A stretch of 64,000 bases of DNA from Marinobacter sp. (GCF_014859525.1 NZ_JACUUB010000005.1:1-64000); one strand, 5' to 3'. Numbered from the stretch's first letter, positions 1-8,851 are shown. Program-made: numbers and translations. The notes: generated by a model from the sequence alone, not told the origin.

Positions 1-48
1 CTGTCCCCCACAGGCGATATCGCCCGAATTGAGGCAAAGGGCAATTGA
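1..48 (+). CDS. Possible C-terminal tail of an upstream gene (partial)
   Basis: Frame 1 is open from the window edge and ends in TGA at 46-48, leaving 15 codons (…GDIARIEAKGN). The next gene starts 18 bp later with its own ribosome binding site, so this could be the end of a co-transcribed upstream gene. The fragment is too short to identify, and chance openness is a real possibility. Confidence 0.3.
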   Translation: MSPTGDIARIEAKGN

Positions 49-66
49 GTTTAAGGGAGTAAAATT

Positions 67-798
67 GTGGGACTGCTTTTCGAACAAATTGACAGCCAGC
101 CCTCGGTGATCGGGGAAATCACGCTGCGCCGCCGGAAGATTCCGGCACTGGGTGACCGGGATATCTACGAAGTGAAGCTGGGTGAAGAGTTCCTCATGTC
201 CAGTATGTTTGTCGATGCCGAAGTGGCTCTTTCAGACATCGGCCTGGGTGAAACCGACGGCGACAACCTCAGTGTCGTTGTGGGCGGACTCGGCCTTGGC
301 TACACCGCCGTGGCAGCTCTCAAGCATCAGCGTGTCAGCGAATTGCTCGTGGTGGAATACTTGCAACCGGTCATCGGCTGGCATCAGCAAGAACTCGTGC
401 CGCTGGGCAAAGACCTCAATGCCGATCCGCGCAATCGTTACATTCACGGCAGCTTCTTCGACCTCGCCATTGCCGATCCGCAAACCGGCGGGTTTGATCC
501 CGAATCGCCCGGCAAGCAATTCGATGCCATCCTGCTCGACATCGACCACTCGCCCCGGGCTTTGTTGCACGATTCCAGCGCCAGCTTCTACAGCACCGAA
601 AACATTACCCTGATGGCCCGGCAACTCAAGCCTCGTGGCGTGTTTGCCATGTGGTCGAATGAAGGCGAAGACGACGAGTTTATGGCCGTCTTGCGCGACG
701 TGTTCATTGATGTCGACTGCCACGTTGTCAGCTTCTTCAATCCGTTTCAGAACAAGGAATCGTTCAACACGGTCTACGTCGCCCGCAAGCCCGGCTGA
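67..798 (+). CDS. Spermidine-synthase-like SAM-fold protein
   Basis: This 243-residue protein has the Rossmann core of the spermidine synthase/methyltransferase superfamily. The glycine-rich nucleotide loop is GGLGLGYTAVAAL (near residue 73), followed by VVEYLQPVIGWHQ with the acidic ribose-binding position and an acidic DAILLDIDHSP strand near residue 153. The N-terminal beta domain of true aminopropyltransferases is short. The start is GTG with GGGAG upstream. Homologues of this type are usually annotated as spermidine synthase or SAM-dependent methyltransferase without a proven substrate. It converges on the next gene, with a long hairpin between them. Confidence 0.7.
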   Translation: MGLLFEQIDSQPSVIGEITLRRRKIPALGDRDIYEVKLGEEFLMSSMFVDAEVALSDIGLGETDGDNLSVVVGGLGLGYTAVAALKHQRVSELLVVEYLQPVIGWHQQELVPLGKDLNADPRNRYIHGSFFDLAIADPQTGGFDPESPGKQFDAILLDIDHSPRALLHDSSASFYSTENITLMARQLKPRGVFAMWSNEGEDDEFMAVLRDVFIDVDCHVVSFFNPFQNKESFNTVYVARKPG

Positions 799-815
799 TG
801 ATTTGCAAACAATAA

Positions 816-852
816 CCACCAAAGTGAGACCCTGAAGGCCTCGCTTTGGTGG
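816..852. terminator. Long hairpin between convergent genes
   Basis: A 13-bp stem with one G-T pair (arms 816-828 and 840-852, CCACCAAAGTGAG with CTCGCTTTGGTGG) and an 11-nt loop lies between two convergent genes. A clear T-tract is missing on both sides, so it may terminate in both directions only weakly or serve as a 3' end stabiliser. Confidence 0.45.
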
Positions 853-882
853 TCAAAGCAGATCGGGGTGTAGCAGAAAATC

Positions 883-1710
883 TCAGGAAAAGCCCAGTTG
901 CTTGCGCCATTTGTGCAGCAGGAATTCGGTGTCGTGCTGCCAGGGGTGGAAGCCTGGTTTGAAGTAATCCAGGTACTCCGGAATGATCGCGGTAAACAGG
1001 CCTTTAGGTCCCCACACCCGATTCAGGCCTTTGGCCCAGGAGCGCAGGTTGAGTAGTTGCTTGTCTTCGCGCATCAATTCCACGATGAAGGAATGGATGG
1101 CCACCATGATCAGCGCGGTGATCATTGCCATGGTACCCATGCGGATGGCGTAGTCGACCACGCTCTTGTCATAGAGCGTCTCATAGGTGTCGAAGGCCAC
1201 CGCTTTGTGTTCGTTCTCTTCAACGCAGTGCCATGCCCACAGAGTGCGCATGGAGGGGTCGATGGCGTTGACCAGGTCTTCACGCTTGAGCAGTTGGGCA
1301 GACAGGATGCCTGTGAAGTGTTCAAGAGCGACGGTCGCGGCCAAATGTGCCCGTTTGTTGTTCAGCAGCGGCAGGTTTTTTGCCGACAGAAAACCGCGAG
1401 TCCAGCGTTCCAGCTTCTTTATGTCAAAACCCTGATTGATCGCGCCTTCGTTGAAGTGACCATGCTCTTTGGCATGCATGGCTTCCTGGCCGATGAACGC
1501 GCTTATGTCTTTCTGTAATTGCGGATCATTAATCTGATCGCGCACTGCGCGCACGCTGTCTACGAAGAAACGCTCGCCATCAGGAAACAAGGCAGAGAGT
1601 GCATTGAACAGGTGGGTCATAAATGGGTCACTGTCGACCCAGTGCCGTGGAACTTCTTCAAAACCGAAATCCTGACGGCGTACGGGGAATGATGCGGTTA
1701 CTGCTGACAT
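883..1710 (-). CDS. Metal-dependent hydrolase family protein (PF10118-like)
   Basis: The 275-residue product resembles the 'predicted metal-dependent hydrolase' family (PF10118), a helical, ferritin-like fold. Visible acidic/histidine motifs are FIGQEAMHAKEHGHFNE, the helix AATVALEHFTGIL and WHCVEENEHKAVAFD, which together give an ExxxH…E…ExxEH pattern typical of a di-metal helical bundle. A hydrophobic stretch (MGTMAMITALIMVAIHSFIV) may contact the membrane. A longer reading frame begins at 1731, but the ATG at 1710 has AGAGG just upstream and is the better start. The function in this family is not established. Confidence 0.7.
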   Translation of the reverse strand: MSAVTASFPVRRQDFGFEEVPRHWVDSDPFMTHLFNALSALFPDGERFFVDSVRAVRDQINDPQLQKDISAFIGQEAMHAKEHGHFNEGAINQGFDIKKLERWTRGFLSAKNLPLLNNKRAHLAATVALEHFTGILSAQLLKREDLVNAIDPSMRTLWAWHCVEENEHKAVAFDTYETLYDKSVVDYAIRMGTMAMITALIMVAIHSFIVELMREDKQLLNLRSWAKGLNRVWGPKGLFTAIIPEYLDYFKPGFHPWQHDTEFLLHKWRKQLGFS

Positions 1711-2014
1711 GGTCTGACCTCTTTGATTCATTGTTCTACAAGGTCAACTTTACGGTAAAGGGTGATCTCTCGACCGGTTATAAAGGGACAGAGTTCGGTC
1801 AAGGTTGTAAAACCGGGTTAAAAACTCAATCGGGGTAATGAAGCGCACGGTCACCAACCAAAGATTGAATAGGGCGGGTGACAGGAATAGCTCGTTCTCC
1901 GTGCTCATAAACATGATTAGCTCATGTAACTGCTTGAGCTTTTAGCATAAAAATTTGCCGGGTCACGGTTAATACCTATTCGCGTTTTTGTGCGTTACGT
2001 CATAAGTTCTATAG
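1711..2014. other. Divergent intergenic region without a gene
   Basis: This gap separates the minus-strand PF10118 gene from azlC. No credible short gene is visible. A small inverted repeat AGCTCA-N10-TGAGCT lies at 1919-1940, followed by TTTT; it could be a weak hairpin or an operator. Promoters for both flanking genes presumably lie here, but none matches consensus well enough to mark. Confidence 0.4.
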
Positions 2015-2755
2015 ATGCCTGCCTACCCATATCAGTTTCAGTCGCGCAACGTGCGCCTCGAGTTTTTCCGCCTATTGCCTATCTCATTGTTTGTGGTGGC
2101 GTTTGGTGCTGCCTTTGGTTTGGCGGCGATCCAGAAGGGCCTGTCGCCGCTCGAAGCAATACTTATGAGTACCACTGTGTTTGCCGGTGCCGCCCAGTTT
2201 GCAGTGGTGGATATGTGGGGTACAGAGGTTTCGGTGCTGCCGATGATGGCCGTGGTGTTTGCTATTAATTCCCGACACCTGCTGATGGGCGCGTCGCTGT
2301 ATCCGATGCTGAAAGACGTGCCAACAGGCCGGCGTTACGGACTGCTGTTGTTGCTGACCGATGCCAACTGGGCGGTATCGGCCCAGGATTATCAGAATGG
2401 CCGGCGTAACCTGGAGGTCATACTGGGCGGTGGGCTGGTGCTTTGGTTGACGTGGATCATCGGTACCGGCCTCGGGGTTTACTTTGGCGGCTTGCTCCAG
2501 AATCCGAAAGCTTTGGGTCTGGATATGGTGCTGGGTTGCTTCCTGTTTGCCATGGCGTTGGGTGGCAAGAAATCGCCGCGGGTGCTGGTGGCCTGGCTGG
2601 TTGCCGGCGTGGCCTCGCTGGCGGCCTGGAAGTGGTTGCCGCCCAACATGCATGTGGTCGCAGGCGCGCTTGCCGGTGGCGTAATCGGTTTATTCTGGCT
2701 GGAACCAAAGCCTCAAGAAAAAAGGCCAGAGGCGGAGGGCGACCATGGCCATTGA
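2015..2755 (+). CDS. azlC: AzlC family branched-chain amino acid exporter, large subunit
   Basis: This is a 246-residue integral membrane protein of the AzlC/YgaZ family, which with AzlD/YgaH exports branched-chain amino acids. The family segment AAFGLAAIQKGLSPLEAILMSTTVFAGAAQFA is present near residues 30-65, followed by INSRHLLMGASLYP and several further hydrophobic helices. The C-terminus is a short charged tail. The downstream azlD start overlaps this gene by 11 bp, so the two are translationally coupled. The ATG at 2015 has a poor ribosome binding site. Confidence 0.85.
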   Translation: MPAYPYQFQSRNVRLEFFRLLPISLFVVAFGAAFGLAAIQKGLSPLEAILMSTTVFAGAAQFAVVDMWGTEVSVLPMMAVVFAINSRHLLMGASLYPMLKDVPTGRRYGLLLLLTDANWAVSAQDYQNGRRNLEVILGGGLVLWLTWIIGTGLGVYFGGLLQNPKALGLDMVLGCFLFAMALGGKKSPRVLVAWLVAGVASLAAWKWLPPNMHVVAGALAGGVIGLFWLEPKPQEKRPEAEGDHGH

Positions 2756-3053
2756 AACCACGACCCTGGGCGTGCTCGGGCTGATTGCGATCATGACCCT
2801 GACCACTTTGGTGACCCGCTTTGGTGGCGTGTTCATCATGTCGTTCCTGCGCATCAGCCCCCGGATTGAAAGCTTTATCAATACCATGGCCAGCTCGGTC
2901 CTGATTGCCATTATTGTGCCTATGGCAGTATCCGGCGATCTGGGTGCGCTGGCCGCACTGGTCGCGACGGGTGTCGCGATGCTGGTGATCCGAAAACCGT
3001 TGCCGGCCATTGCCATGGGTCTTCTGGCGGCGGCCGTGGTGCGCTATTTTTAA
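2745..3053 (+). CDS. azlD: AzlD family branched-chain amino acid exporter, small subunit
   Basis: This 102-residue protein has four hydrophobic segments and the AzlD/YgaH pattern (TLVTRFGGVFIMSF, then PRIESFINTMASSVLIAIIVP). It overlaps the 3' end of azlC by 11 bp. Family knowledge says AzlC and AzlD act together in the inner membrane. The CDS ends TTTTTAA, and no clear terminator follows before the next gene. Confidence 0.85.
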   Translation: MAIETTTLGVLGLIAIMTLTTLVTRFGGVFIMSFLRISPRIESFINTMASSVLIAIIVPMAVSGDLGALAALVATGVAMLVIRKPLPAIAMGLLAAAVVRYF

Positions 3054-3133
3054 TAAACGCCTGATTTTGGCTGATTAAAAATCGTTCAAGTTTTCTGCTT
3101 TCTGGCCGATACATCAACAAGGTCAGTTGAGGC

Positions 3134-4495
3134 GTGAGCACCATGATTTCATCCAGTCAGATTTCCCTGTTTCAGAACAGCACCCGCCAGGTATCGGCGG
3201 TGGACAGCAGCCAGCTGCGCATCACTCAGCAAAATGGTGGCTTGCCTCAGCAGGGTTTGCAGGCCGGTGCCACCGAACTGTCTTTGTTCCGGCAGGCGGC
3301 GTATCGCTACAGCAGCCAGGAACAACTGGCGTTCAGCAGCGCAAGCCAGGTTAACGGGGATAACCGTTCTGCTACCTTTACCAGCGCCGAACTGATTGAA
3401 AAATCCGCAGACTTGTTTCTGTTGGGCCAGCAGGCCCTGACCATCAGCCGTGTGGCACTGGGTGGCGATGCCGTGGGCGAATCCCAAGGCAGCTTGTCGG
3501 TCACCGCAGGTAAATACATGTTCTACTCAGAGAGTGAAAGCCGCAGCTTTGCCTCCACCGGCAGCATCAGTTTGCAGAACGGCGAAACCATTGATTTCAC
3601 CTTGTCGCTGCGTCAGTCCCAATCCAGAACCTATGAATACTCTGAGCTGATACAGATTCAGGAACGCCCGCTGACCGATCCACTGGTGATCAACTTCGGC
3701 GCTTCCACCGCGCGGTTGACTGACACGTTGTTCGAGTTTGATATGAACGGCGACGGCCAGACCAGCCAGTTTGCCAGCCTGGGGGCGGGCAGTGGCTACC
3801 TGGTGTTCGACCGCAATGGTAACGGTAAAGTGGACGACGGCTCCGAATTATTCGGCCCCCAAACCGGCTCCGGTTTCAGTGAACTGGCCAAATACGATGA
3901 TGACGGCAACCTCTGGATCGACGCTAACGACGACGTGTTCAAATCCCTGTCGGTCTGGGTACAAACCGCCGACGGTGGCGGTGCTTTGCGGTCACTGGAT
4001 GAGGTGGGCGTGCAGGCGTTGTACGTGGGCAGCACGGAGGACCGCTTCACCCTGACCAACCCGCAAGGTGTTCCGCTCGGCCAGATCAAAGCTTCCGGCA
4101 TTTACCTGACGACCGATGGTGAGGTACGGACTCTGGAGGAACTGGATCTGGCTGAACAGAACACGGAAAAGGCTCCAGCGGAGATGACTTCGCTCGGCTT
4201 TCGCGGTGGCAATGGCAATGGTAATTCGAATGGTAACGCGAGTTCCAATAGTAACGCTGACAGCTCCGGTCCCGTGAATGCCCGCATTGAAGCCATGCAG
4301 AATGCATTGGAGAAGCTCGACGAGATCCGCAAAAAACAGCAGGATTTTATCAACGCCTCAAAAGGGCAGAGCAAGAAGAAATCGCCGCTGGACGCCTACT
4401 TCAGCATCATCGACCGGCTTCGCCAGCATTTGCTGAACAGTCAGGATGAAAAGAAACAGGCGGCCAGTCGTTATCTGGAGTTCGCTAGACTCTGA
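3134..4495 (+). CDS. Hypothetical protein with calcium-binding-like Asp/Gly loops
   Basis: The 453-residue product has no signal peptide or membrane segment that I can see. Residues around 195-265 contain three Asp/Asn/Gly-rich loops of EF-hand or dockerin-like form: DMNGDGQTSQF, DRNGNGKVDDGSELFG and DDDGNLWIDANDDVF. After a Gly/Asn/Ser-rich linker near residue 360, the last 90 residues are charged and helical (ALEKLDEIRKKQQDF), likely coiled coil. The start is GTG, with ATG three codons later as an alternative. Similar proteins occur in marine gammaproteobacteria without an assigned role; calcium-dependent folding or export is possible but not shown. Confidence 0.6.
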   Translation: MSTMISSSQISLFQNSTRQVSAVDSSQLRITQQNGGLPQQGLQAGATELSLFRQAAYRYSSQEQLAFSSASQVNGDNRSATFTSAELIEKSADLFLLGQQALTISRVALGGDAVGESQGSLSVTAGKYMFYSESESRSFASTGSISLQNGETIDFTLSLRQSQSRTYEYSELIQIQERPLTDPLVINFGASTARLTDTLFEFDMNGDGQTSQFASLGAGSGYLVFDRNGNGKVDDGSELFGPQTGSGFSELAKYDDDGNLWIDANDDVFKSLSVWVQTADGGGALRSLDEVGVQALYVGSTEDRFTLTNPQGVPLGQIKASGIYLTTDGEVRTLEELDLAEQNTEKAPAEMTSLGFRGGNGNGNSNGNASSNSNADSSGPVNARIEAMQNALEKLDEIRKKQQDFINASKGQSKKKSPLDAYFSIIDRLRQHLLNSQDEKKQAASRYLEFARL

Positions 4496-4516
4496 CGAAC
4501 ATGCTGGTGCAGACCG

Positions 4517-5185
4517 TCACGACGCTCTCAGGGTTCGCTGGCGAATGGAGGCGGCCAGTTGATTGATCAGATCCCGGGCGTCGCCCTCATGCAGGCTCTG
4601 GCATTTGTCCTGAAGCACGCGTCGGTCGTGGCTGGACGATTCGTTGGAGACGTCTTTCAGCAGGTCCAGGTGCTGGCAGGCGGCCAGGTGCGCCTTGATT
4701 TCGGTGTCAATCAGTCGCGTGGTCAGGCTCTCGACCACTTCGCTGCAAAATGGACGATTCCGGTTCATCAGGCTACGGGCTTCGAGCGCCGCGTGCCGGG
4801 CTTCCAGTCGCAACTCCCCGGCGGCTTCACCGGCCTCGACCGCTCTGAGGAACATACCGAGGCGTTCGTACAGTTGCCAAACCTGGGGCCAGATCTTGTC
4901 ATAGGCTTCTTTTTCCGACCGGTAACGGGCTCCATCCAGAGCCGAGGAGCCCTGGTTCTGCGTTCCCGATTGGCTGGTCCGGTTAAACTGCACTACCCGG
5001 ATGTCGTCCACTTCTCGGCAGAGCCAATCGGCCCGCTCACGCAGAGTGGTGATCTGTTCCTGATGGCGGCGCCGGGCGCCCGCAATGAGTACGATGGCAA
5101 TCAGGGCAAACAGAAGCGCTGCGGCCGCAAGCAAAAGCGGCAGGTTGTTCAGTGTCAAAAGGTTCCAAAGCTGGCCTGTGTCCAT
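4517..5185 (-). CDS. Hypothetical membrane-anchored helical protein
   Basis: This 222-residue protein has one N-terminal membrane helix (LPLLLAAAALLFALIAIVLIAG, residues about 15-37). A basic, then helical cytoplasmic-type region follows (RRRHQEQITTLRERADWLCREV), rich in Glu, Arg and Leu and likely coiled coil. No enzyme motif is seen. The ATG at 5185 is preceded by GGAGG. It lies just downstream of the FemAB-like gene on the same strand (48 bp gap) and may share its transcript. Function unknown. Confidence 0.55.
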   Translation of the reverse strand: MDTGQLWNLLTLNNLPLLLAAAALLFALIAIVLIAGARRRHQEQITTLRERADWLCREVDDIRVVQFNRTSQSGTQNQGSSALDGARYRSEKEAYDKIWPQVWQLYERLGMFLRAVEAGEAAGELRLEARHAALEARSLMNRNRPFCSEVVESLTTRLIDTEIKAHLAACQHLDLLKDVSNESSSHDRRVLQDKCQSLHEGDARDLINQLAASIRQRTLRAS

Positions 5186-5233
5186 GGCGTTCGACCTCCG
5201 TCGACTTCCTTTCCTGGTTTTACATGATAAAAG

Positions 5234-6400
5234 TTAATCCTGCTCCTGCTGTCGGAACGGCAGGGCTGATTGCGCGTCGTCAAAGTAACTTACCACATGG
5301 CTCGCTTCTTCATGAGTGAAGCTTTCGACAGCCTCCCGAAACCCGGGGTGCAGAATGCCATGCCAGGAGTGAGTTATGGTGGGTTCAAACCCGCGCACCA
5401 GCTTGTGCTCGCCCTGGGCGCCGGCGTCGAAGTGTTGGAGTCCCAACGCCAGCGCAAGTTCAATGCCCTGGTAGTAGCAGGTTTCAAAATGCAGGTGGTT
5501 GTATTCTTCCAGGCACCCCCAGTAACGGCCGTAGAGTGTATCTTCACCCGCCAGGAACAGTGCTCCGGCAATCATCTCGCCCTCTTGCACCGCCAAAATC
5601 AGATGCAGATGCTCCGGCATGGCTTCTCTGAGCTGTTCGAAGAATTGTTTGTTCAGGTAGGGCGGCCGGCCCCGTTTCAGATACGTGGCTTGATAAAAAA
5701 CGTAAAAGGCTGACAGTGCCTGATCTGAGATATCCCGCCCGTGAACGTGGCGAAAACGGATGCCCTGGTCTGCGACTTGGCGCCGTTCTTTGCGAATGGA
5801 TTTGCGTTTGCGAGAGGTGAGCACCCCGAGGAAATTATCAAAACTCTGGTAGTCCCGGTTGTGCCAGTGGAACTGGCAGCCGATGCGGTGCAATTCCTGG
5901 TCATGATGCAGCAGGGCCTGATCGGCCTTGTTCGGGAACAATAGATGCCAGGAGTGAGCACCGACCTGTGTGGTCAGTCGGGTCAGCAGGTCGTTGAGTA
6001 TTTGGGGGGTTAATTGCGCTCGGAGCGCATCGCTGAAAAGCAACCTGGAACCTTGAGACGGTGTAAACGGCACAGCGATCAGGAGTTTGGGGTAGTAGGG
6101 CAGGCCATGACGCTGGTATGCGTCGGCCCAACTCCAGTCGAACACGTACTCACCCATGGAATGGGTTTTCAGGTAGCCGGGTGCCAGGCCACAGATTTCG
6201 CCGTTTATCCGGAAAATCAGATGGCTGGGCGTCCATCCCGTTTCTGGAACGGTGCAGCCCGAGCTTTCGAGAGCCTGAAAGAACTCATAACGCAGGAAAG
6301 GACTGCTGCAACCGGCCAGTCGTTGCCAGTCCTGCTGAGGAATATCAGCAACGCTGGCGCAGGTTTCCAGGGTAATCTCGAATGAAGCGGGTTCTGACAT
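5234..6400 (-). CDS. FemAB-like GNAT acyltransferase (COG3146/PF04339 type)
   Basis: The 388-residue product matches the family of 'peptidogalycan biosynthesis/recognition' proteins, which have a FemAB-like double GNAT fold. Typical segments are FLRYEFFQALESSGC near residue 35, the mid-protein SFDNFLGVLTSRKRKSIRKERR, the GEMIAGALFLAGEDTLYGRYWG block and the C-terminal FDAGAQGEHKLVRGFEPTITHSWH. The full-length family pattern is intact. The acyl donor and acceptor are not known for most members. It is divergent from the CpxR-like gene. Confidence 0.8.
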   Translation of the reverse strand: MSEPASFEITLETCASVADIPQQDWQRLAGCSSPFLRYEFFQALESSGCTVPETGWTPSHLIFRINGEICGLAPGYLKTHSMGEYVFDWSWADAYQRHGLPYYPKLLIAVPFTPSQGSRLLFSDALRAQLTPQILNDLLTRLTTQVGAHSWHLLFPNKADQALLHHDQELHRIGCQFHWHNRDYQSFDNFLGVLTSRKRKSIRKERRQVADQGIRFRHVHGRDISDQALSAFYVFYQATYLKRGRPPYLNKQFFEQLREAMPEHLHLILAVQEGEMIAGALFLAGEDTLYGRYWGCLEEYNHLHFETCYYQGIELALALGLQHFDAGAQGEHKLVRGFEPTITHSWHGILHPGFREAVESFTHEEASHVVSYFDDAQSALPFRQQEQD

Positions 6401-6557
6401 GATGGGATTCAGACTCTGTTAACGACCTACATACCATACGACAGAACCCGCCTTGTGATCACTTCTCGATGTCAGCGCAGTGCTGTTGCGTCTTTTTCTG
6501 AAGGTTTCACGGATTCCGATGCCACGCCTGAGCCGCGTCTGATGGTGTCAGGGTGGT

Positions 6558-6573
6558 GTAAAGGTTCGGTAAA
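6558..6573 (+). promoter_or_regulatory. CpxR-box-like direct repeat
   Basis: GTAAAGGTTCGGTAAA contains two GTAAA copies whose starts are 11 bp apart. The E. coli CpxR box is GTAAA-N5-GTAAA (10 bp apart). It lies 74 bp before the start of the CpxR-like regulator, so it may mediate autoregulation. Confidence 0.5.
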
Positions 6574-6646
6574 GAAAAAAGTTGCCGGCTCAGAACAGGT
6601 TACTGGCCATGTTAGACTGGTGGAGGATAACGAACGAGAAACCATT

Positions 6647-7336
6647 ATGCAGAACCGGGTACTGTTGATTGAGGACGATGACGAGCTGAGAGAGCTGCTG
6701 GCCAGATACCTCTCCAATCAGGGTTTTACCGTGCGCGAAGCGGCCAACGGTCAGGATGGCCTGGCGCTGGCGTTGGGGCAGGATTGCGACATTGTGGTTC
6801 TGGATATCATGTTACCCGACATCAATGGTCTGGATGTACTGCGTGAGCTCAGGAGCCAGACCCATCTGCCGGTGATTTTGCTGACCGCCCGCGGTGATGA
6901 GACCGACCGGATTGTCGGCTTTGAAGTGGGCGCCGACGATTACATTCCCAAGCCCTGCAACCCCCGCGAACTGGTTGCGCGGCTGCAGGCACTCTTACGC
7001 CGGATTGCCTGGGACCAGAAGACCGACGTAGACGCCAACCGAACCTATGGCGATCTGCGGGTGGAGCCGGAGCAACGGCGGATCTATCAGCACGATACGC
7101 CGGTCGAGCTCACAGCGACCGAATACGAGGTGTTACAGGTGTTGCTGGCGCACGCCGGCAGTGTCGTGCGTAAAACCGACCTGATGCAGTGGGCCCTCGG
7201 GCGCAGACTTGAGGCCTATGACCGCACGCTGGATATGCACATCAGTAACCTGCGTAAAAAACTCGGCAACGATGACCCGCCCAGAATTGAAACGATCAGG
7301 GGGCTGGGCTACAGCTACCGGGTGCCAGCGGTATGA
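6647..7336 (+). CDS. cpxR: OmpR-family response regulator, CpxR-like
   Basis: This 229-residue regulator has a receiver domain (residues 1-115) with the acidic pocket EDDDE, phosphoacceptor D53 (VVLDIMLPD), T80 and K102 (DDYIPKPCN). A C-terminal winged helix follows with RRLEAYDRTLDMHISNLRKKLG, which closely resembles the end of E. coli CpxR. The frame is open back to 6455, but the receiver domain begins exactly at the ATG at 6647, so I use that start; its ribosome binding site is weak. The sensor gene overlaps its stop by 4 bp. A CpxR-like box is found upstream, fitting an envelope-stress role. Confidence 0.8.
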   Translation: MQNRVLLIEDDDELRELLARYLSNQGFTVREAANGQDGLALALGQDCDIVVLDIMLPDINGLDVLRELRSQTHLPVILLTARGDETDRIVGFEVGADDYIPKPCNPRELVARLQALLRRIAWDQKTDVDANRTYGDLRVEPEQRRIYQHDTPVELTATEYEVLQVLLAHAGSVVRKTDLMQWALGRRLEAYDRTLDMHISNLRKKLGNDDPPRIETIRGLGYSYRVPAV

Positions 7337-8649
7337 AGCGCTTTATGTTCCCTTTATTCTGGCGCATCTTTTTGTCGATCTGGTTAGCCATGGCGATCAC
7401 CGTGGTTGCCGCCAACCTTGCCACACGCTACCTGCTGGACCGTGAGCGGCAGGCCATTGAACGACAAGTAGGCCTGCATGAGCTGGCGAGTGAGGCGGTA
7501 AACCTGCGCGAACAGCAAAGCAGGGGCGATGCCTGGCGATTCTTGCGTGCCGAAGGCGAGCGCCTTGATCTGCATCTGATGCTGATCGAGAAGGAGCAGG
7601 GGGAGCACCGTTTGCCGCGTCACATCCGCGAGCGTATTCAGTCAGGATGGTACCCGAACAAACCGGCGGTGATTGATCTGGATGAGGGCTACCAACTGGT
7701 GGCCTGGCCCCGTATGGGCGGCGATGGTTGGTTGGACCCCCGGTTGTTCCGGTTTTTTGAGCTCGGGCTGGCGTTTATCCTGATCTCCCTCGCTTGCTGG
7801 TGGATCGCACGGTTTGTGTCCCGGCCGCTGCGGCATATGGAAGGCACTGCCCGCGCCATTGCCGAGGGTGACACTCGATTGCGGGTAACCAACCGTATTG
7901 CTCATCGCCGTGATGAAGTGGGGCTATTGGCGACCGCTTTTAACGCCATGACGGATCGCCTGTGCCAGTTATTGGAGCGTCAGAACCACCTGTTACGGGA
8001 TATTTCTCACGATTTGAGAACGCCGCTGGCCCGGCAGCGAGTGGCGATCGAGCTGGCAAGTGACGCGGGTGCGGATGCCGCGCTGATGGAGAGCATCTTG
8101 CGCCAGAACGAACGAATGGAGACGATGACCGGTCAGATTCTGACTCTGTACCGAGTCTCGGAAAACGGCGGCTCGATAGAACGAGAGCCGGTCAGGCCCC
8201 TGGCGTTGATCAATCGGGTACTGGGTGATGCCGCTGATTATGCCGAGCACCAGGATGTAGATTGTAAGCTCATGGCTGGCGATAATACCAAAACCCTCTC
8301 AGTACTCGGCGACGCAGGGCTCTTGCAGCGGGCTTTCGATAACGTGTTGCAGAATGCTCTGGACCATACGCCACCGGGTAAATCCATACAGGTATCTTTG
8401 TCGGTAGTGCCGGGCCGAATTGAAGTGGCCATTGCCGATGAAGGCCCGGGCGCGCCGGATGACCTGTTGGATCATCTGTTCGAGCCGTTCTTCCGTGCGG
8501 ATCAGTCCCGGGGTGGTTCGGGCTGGGGTCTTGGCTTGGCGATTGCCCGGGATATTATCAATGCACACGATGGAACCATTGCCGCTCACAATAGGAGTGA
8601 TGGCGGCTTGCAGGTCTCCATTCAGCTACCGATTTTCATCGGAGGCTGA
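7333..8649 (+). CDS. cpxA: Sensor histidine kinase, CpxA-like
   Basis: The 438-residue kinase has an N-terminal membrane helix (residues about 8-30), a periplasmic domain of about 110 residues and a second helix near 142-160. HAMP follows, then the dimerisation/phosphoacceptor helix LLRDISHDLRTPLARQR with H226. The ATPase domain has an N box (FDNVLQNALDHTPPG), a G1 box (DEGPGAPDD) and GWGLGLAIARDII. It overlaps the regulator gene by 4 bp (ATGA). Assignment to CpxA rests on the partner regulator and the short periplasmic domain; the sensed signal is not evident. Confidence 0.75.
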   Translation: MKRFMFPLFWRIFLSIWLAMAITVVAANLATRYLLDRERQAIERQVGLHELASEAVNLREQQSRGDAWRFLRAEGERLDLHLMLIEKEQGEHRLPRHIRERIQSGWYPNKPAVIDLDEGYQLVAWPRMGGDGWLDPRLFRFFELGLAFILISLACWWIARFVSRPLRHMEGTARAIAEGDTRLRVTNRIAHRRDEVGLLATAFNAMTDRLCQLLERQNHLLRDISHDLRTPLARQRVAIELASDAGADAALMESILRQNERMETMTGQILTLYRVSENGGSIEREPVRPLALINRVLGDAADYAEHQDVDCKLMAGDNTKTLSVLGDAGLLQRAFDNVLQNALDHTPPGKSIQVSLSVVPGRIEVAIADEGPGAPDDLLDHLFEPFFRADQSRGGSGWGLGLAIARDIINAHDGTIAAHNRSDGGLQVSIQLPIFIGG

Positions 8650-8841
8650 GGGTGGGGTGGCCGCTGCTGGCGTTGGCTCTTGCCCGGGAGGTTTGTCATC
8701 GGGTTTGAGTTCAGCCGCGGCTGAAAAGTCGATGCCCTCTTGCAGCTCATCTTCATCAAACCGAATGCCGCAGGCGGCTTTCCGGATTTTTGCGGGGCTG
8801 GCAGTGCCAGGTGTGTGGTTGTCGTTATCGTCGGATGTCAT
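8626..8841 (-). CDS. Small acidic hypothetical protein, antisense to the kinase 3' end
   Basis: This possible 71-residue protein is acidic and proline/alanine rich at its end, with a central IRKAACGIRFDEDELQEGIDF segment that looks more protein-like than a shadow frame. The start used is the ATG at 8841; a TTG at 8859 gives a longer form. Its 3' end overlaps the kinase gene by 24 bp, and its start is 10 bp from the divergent YigZ start. The roughly 200-bp gap between kinase and YigZ is otherwise unexplained. The ribosome binding site is weak. Confidence 0.4.
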   Translation of the reverse strand: MTSDDNDNHTPGTASPAKIRKAACGIRFDEDELQEGIDFSAAAELKPDDKPPGQEPTPAAATPPSASDENR

Positions 8842-8851
8842 AGGGTGCCTC

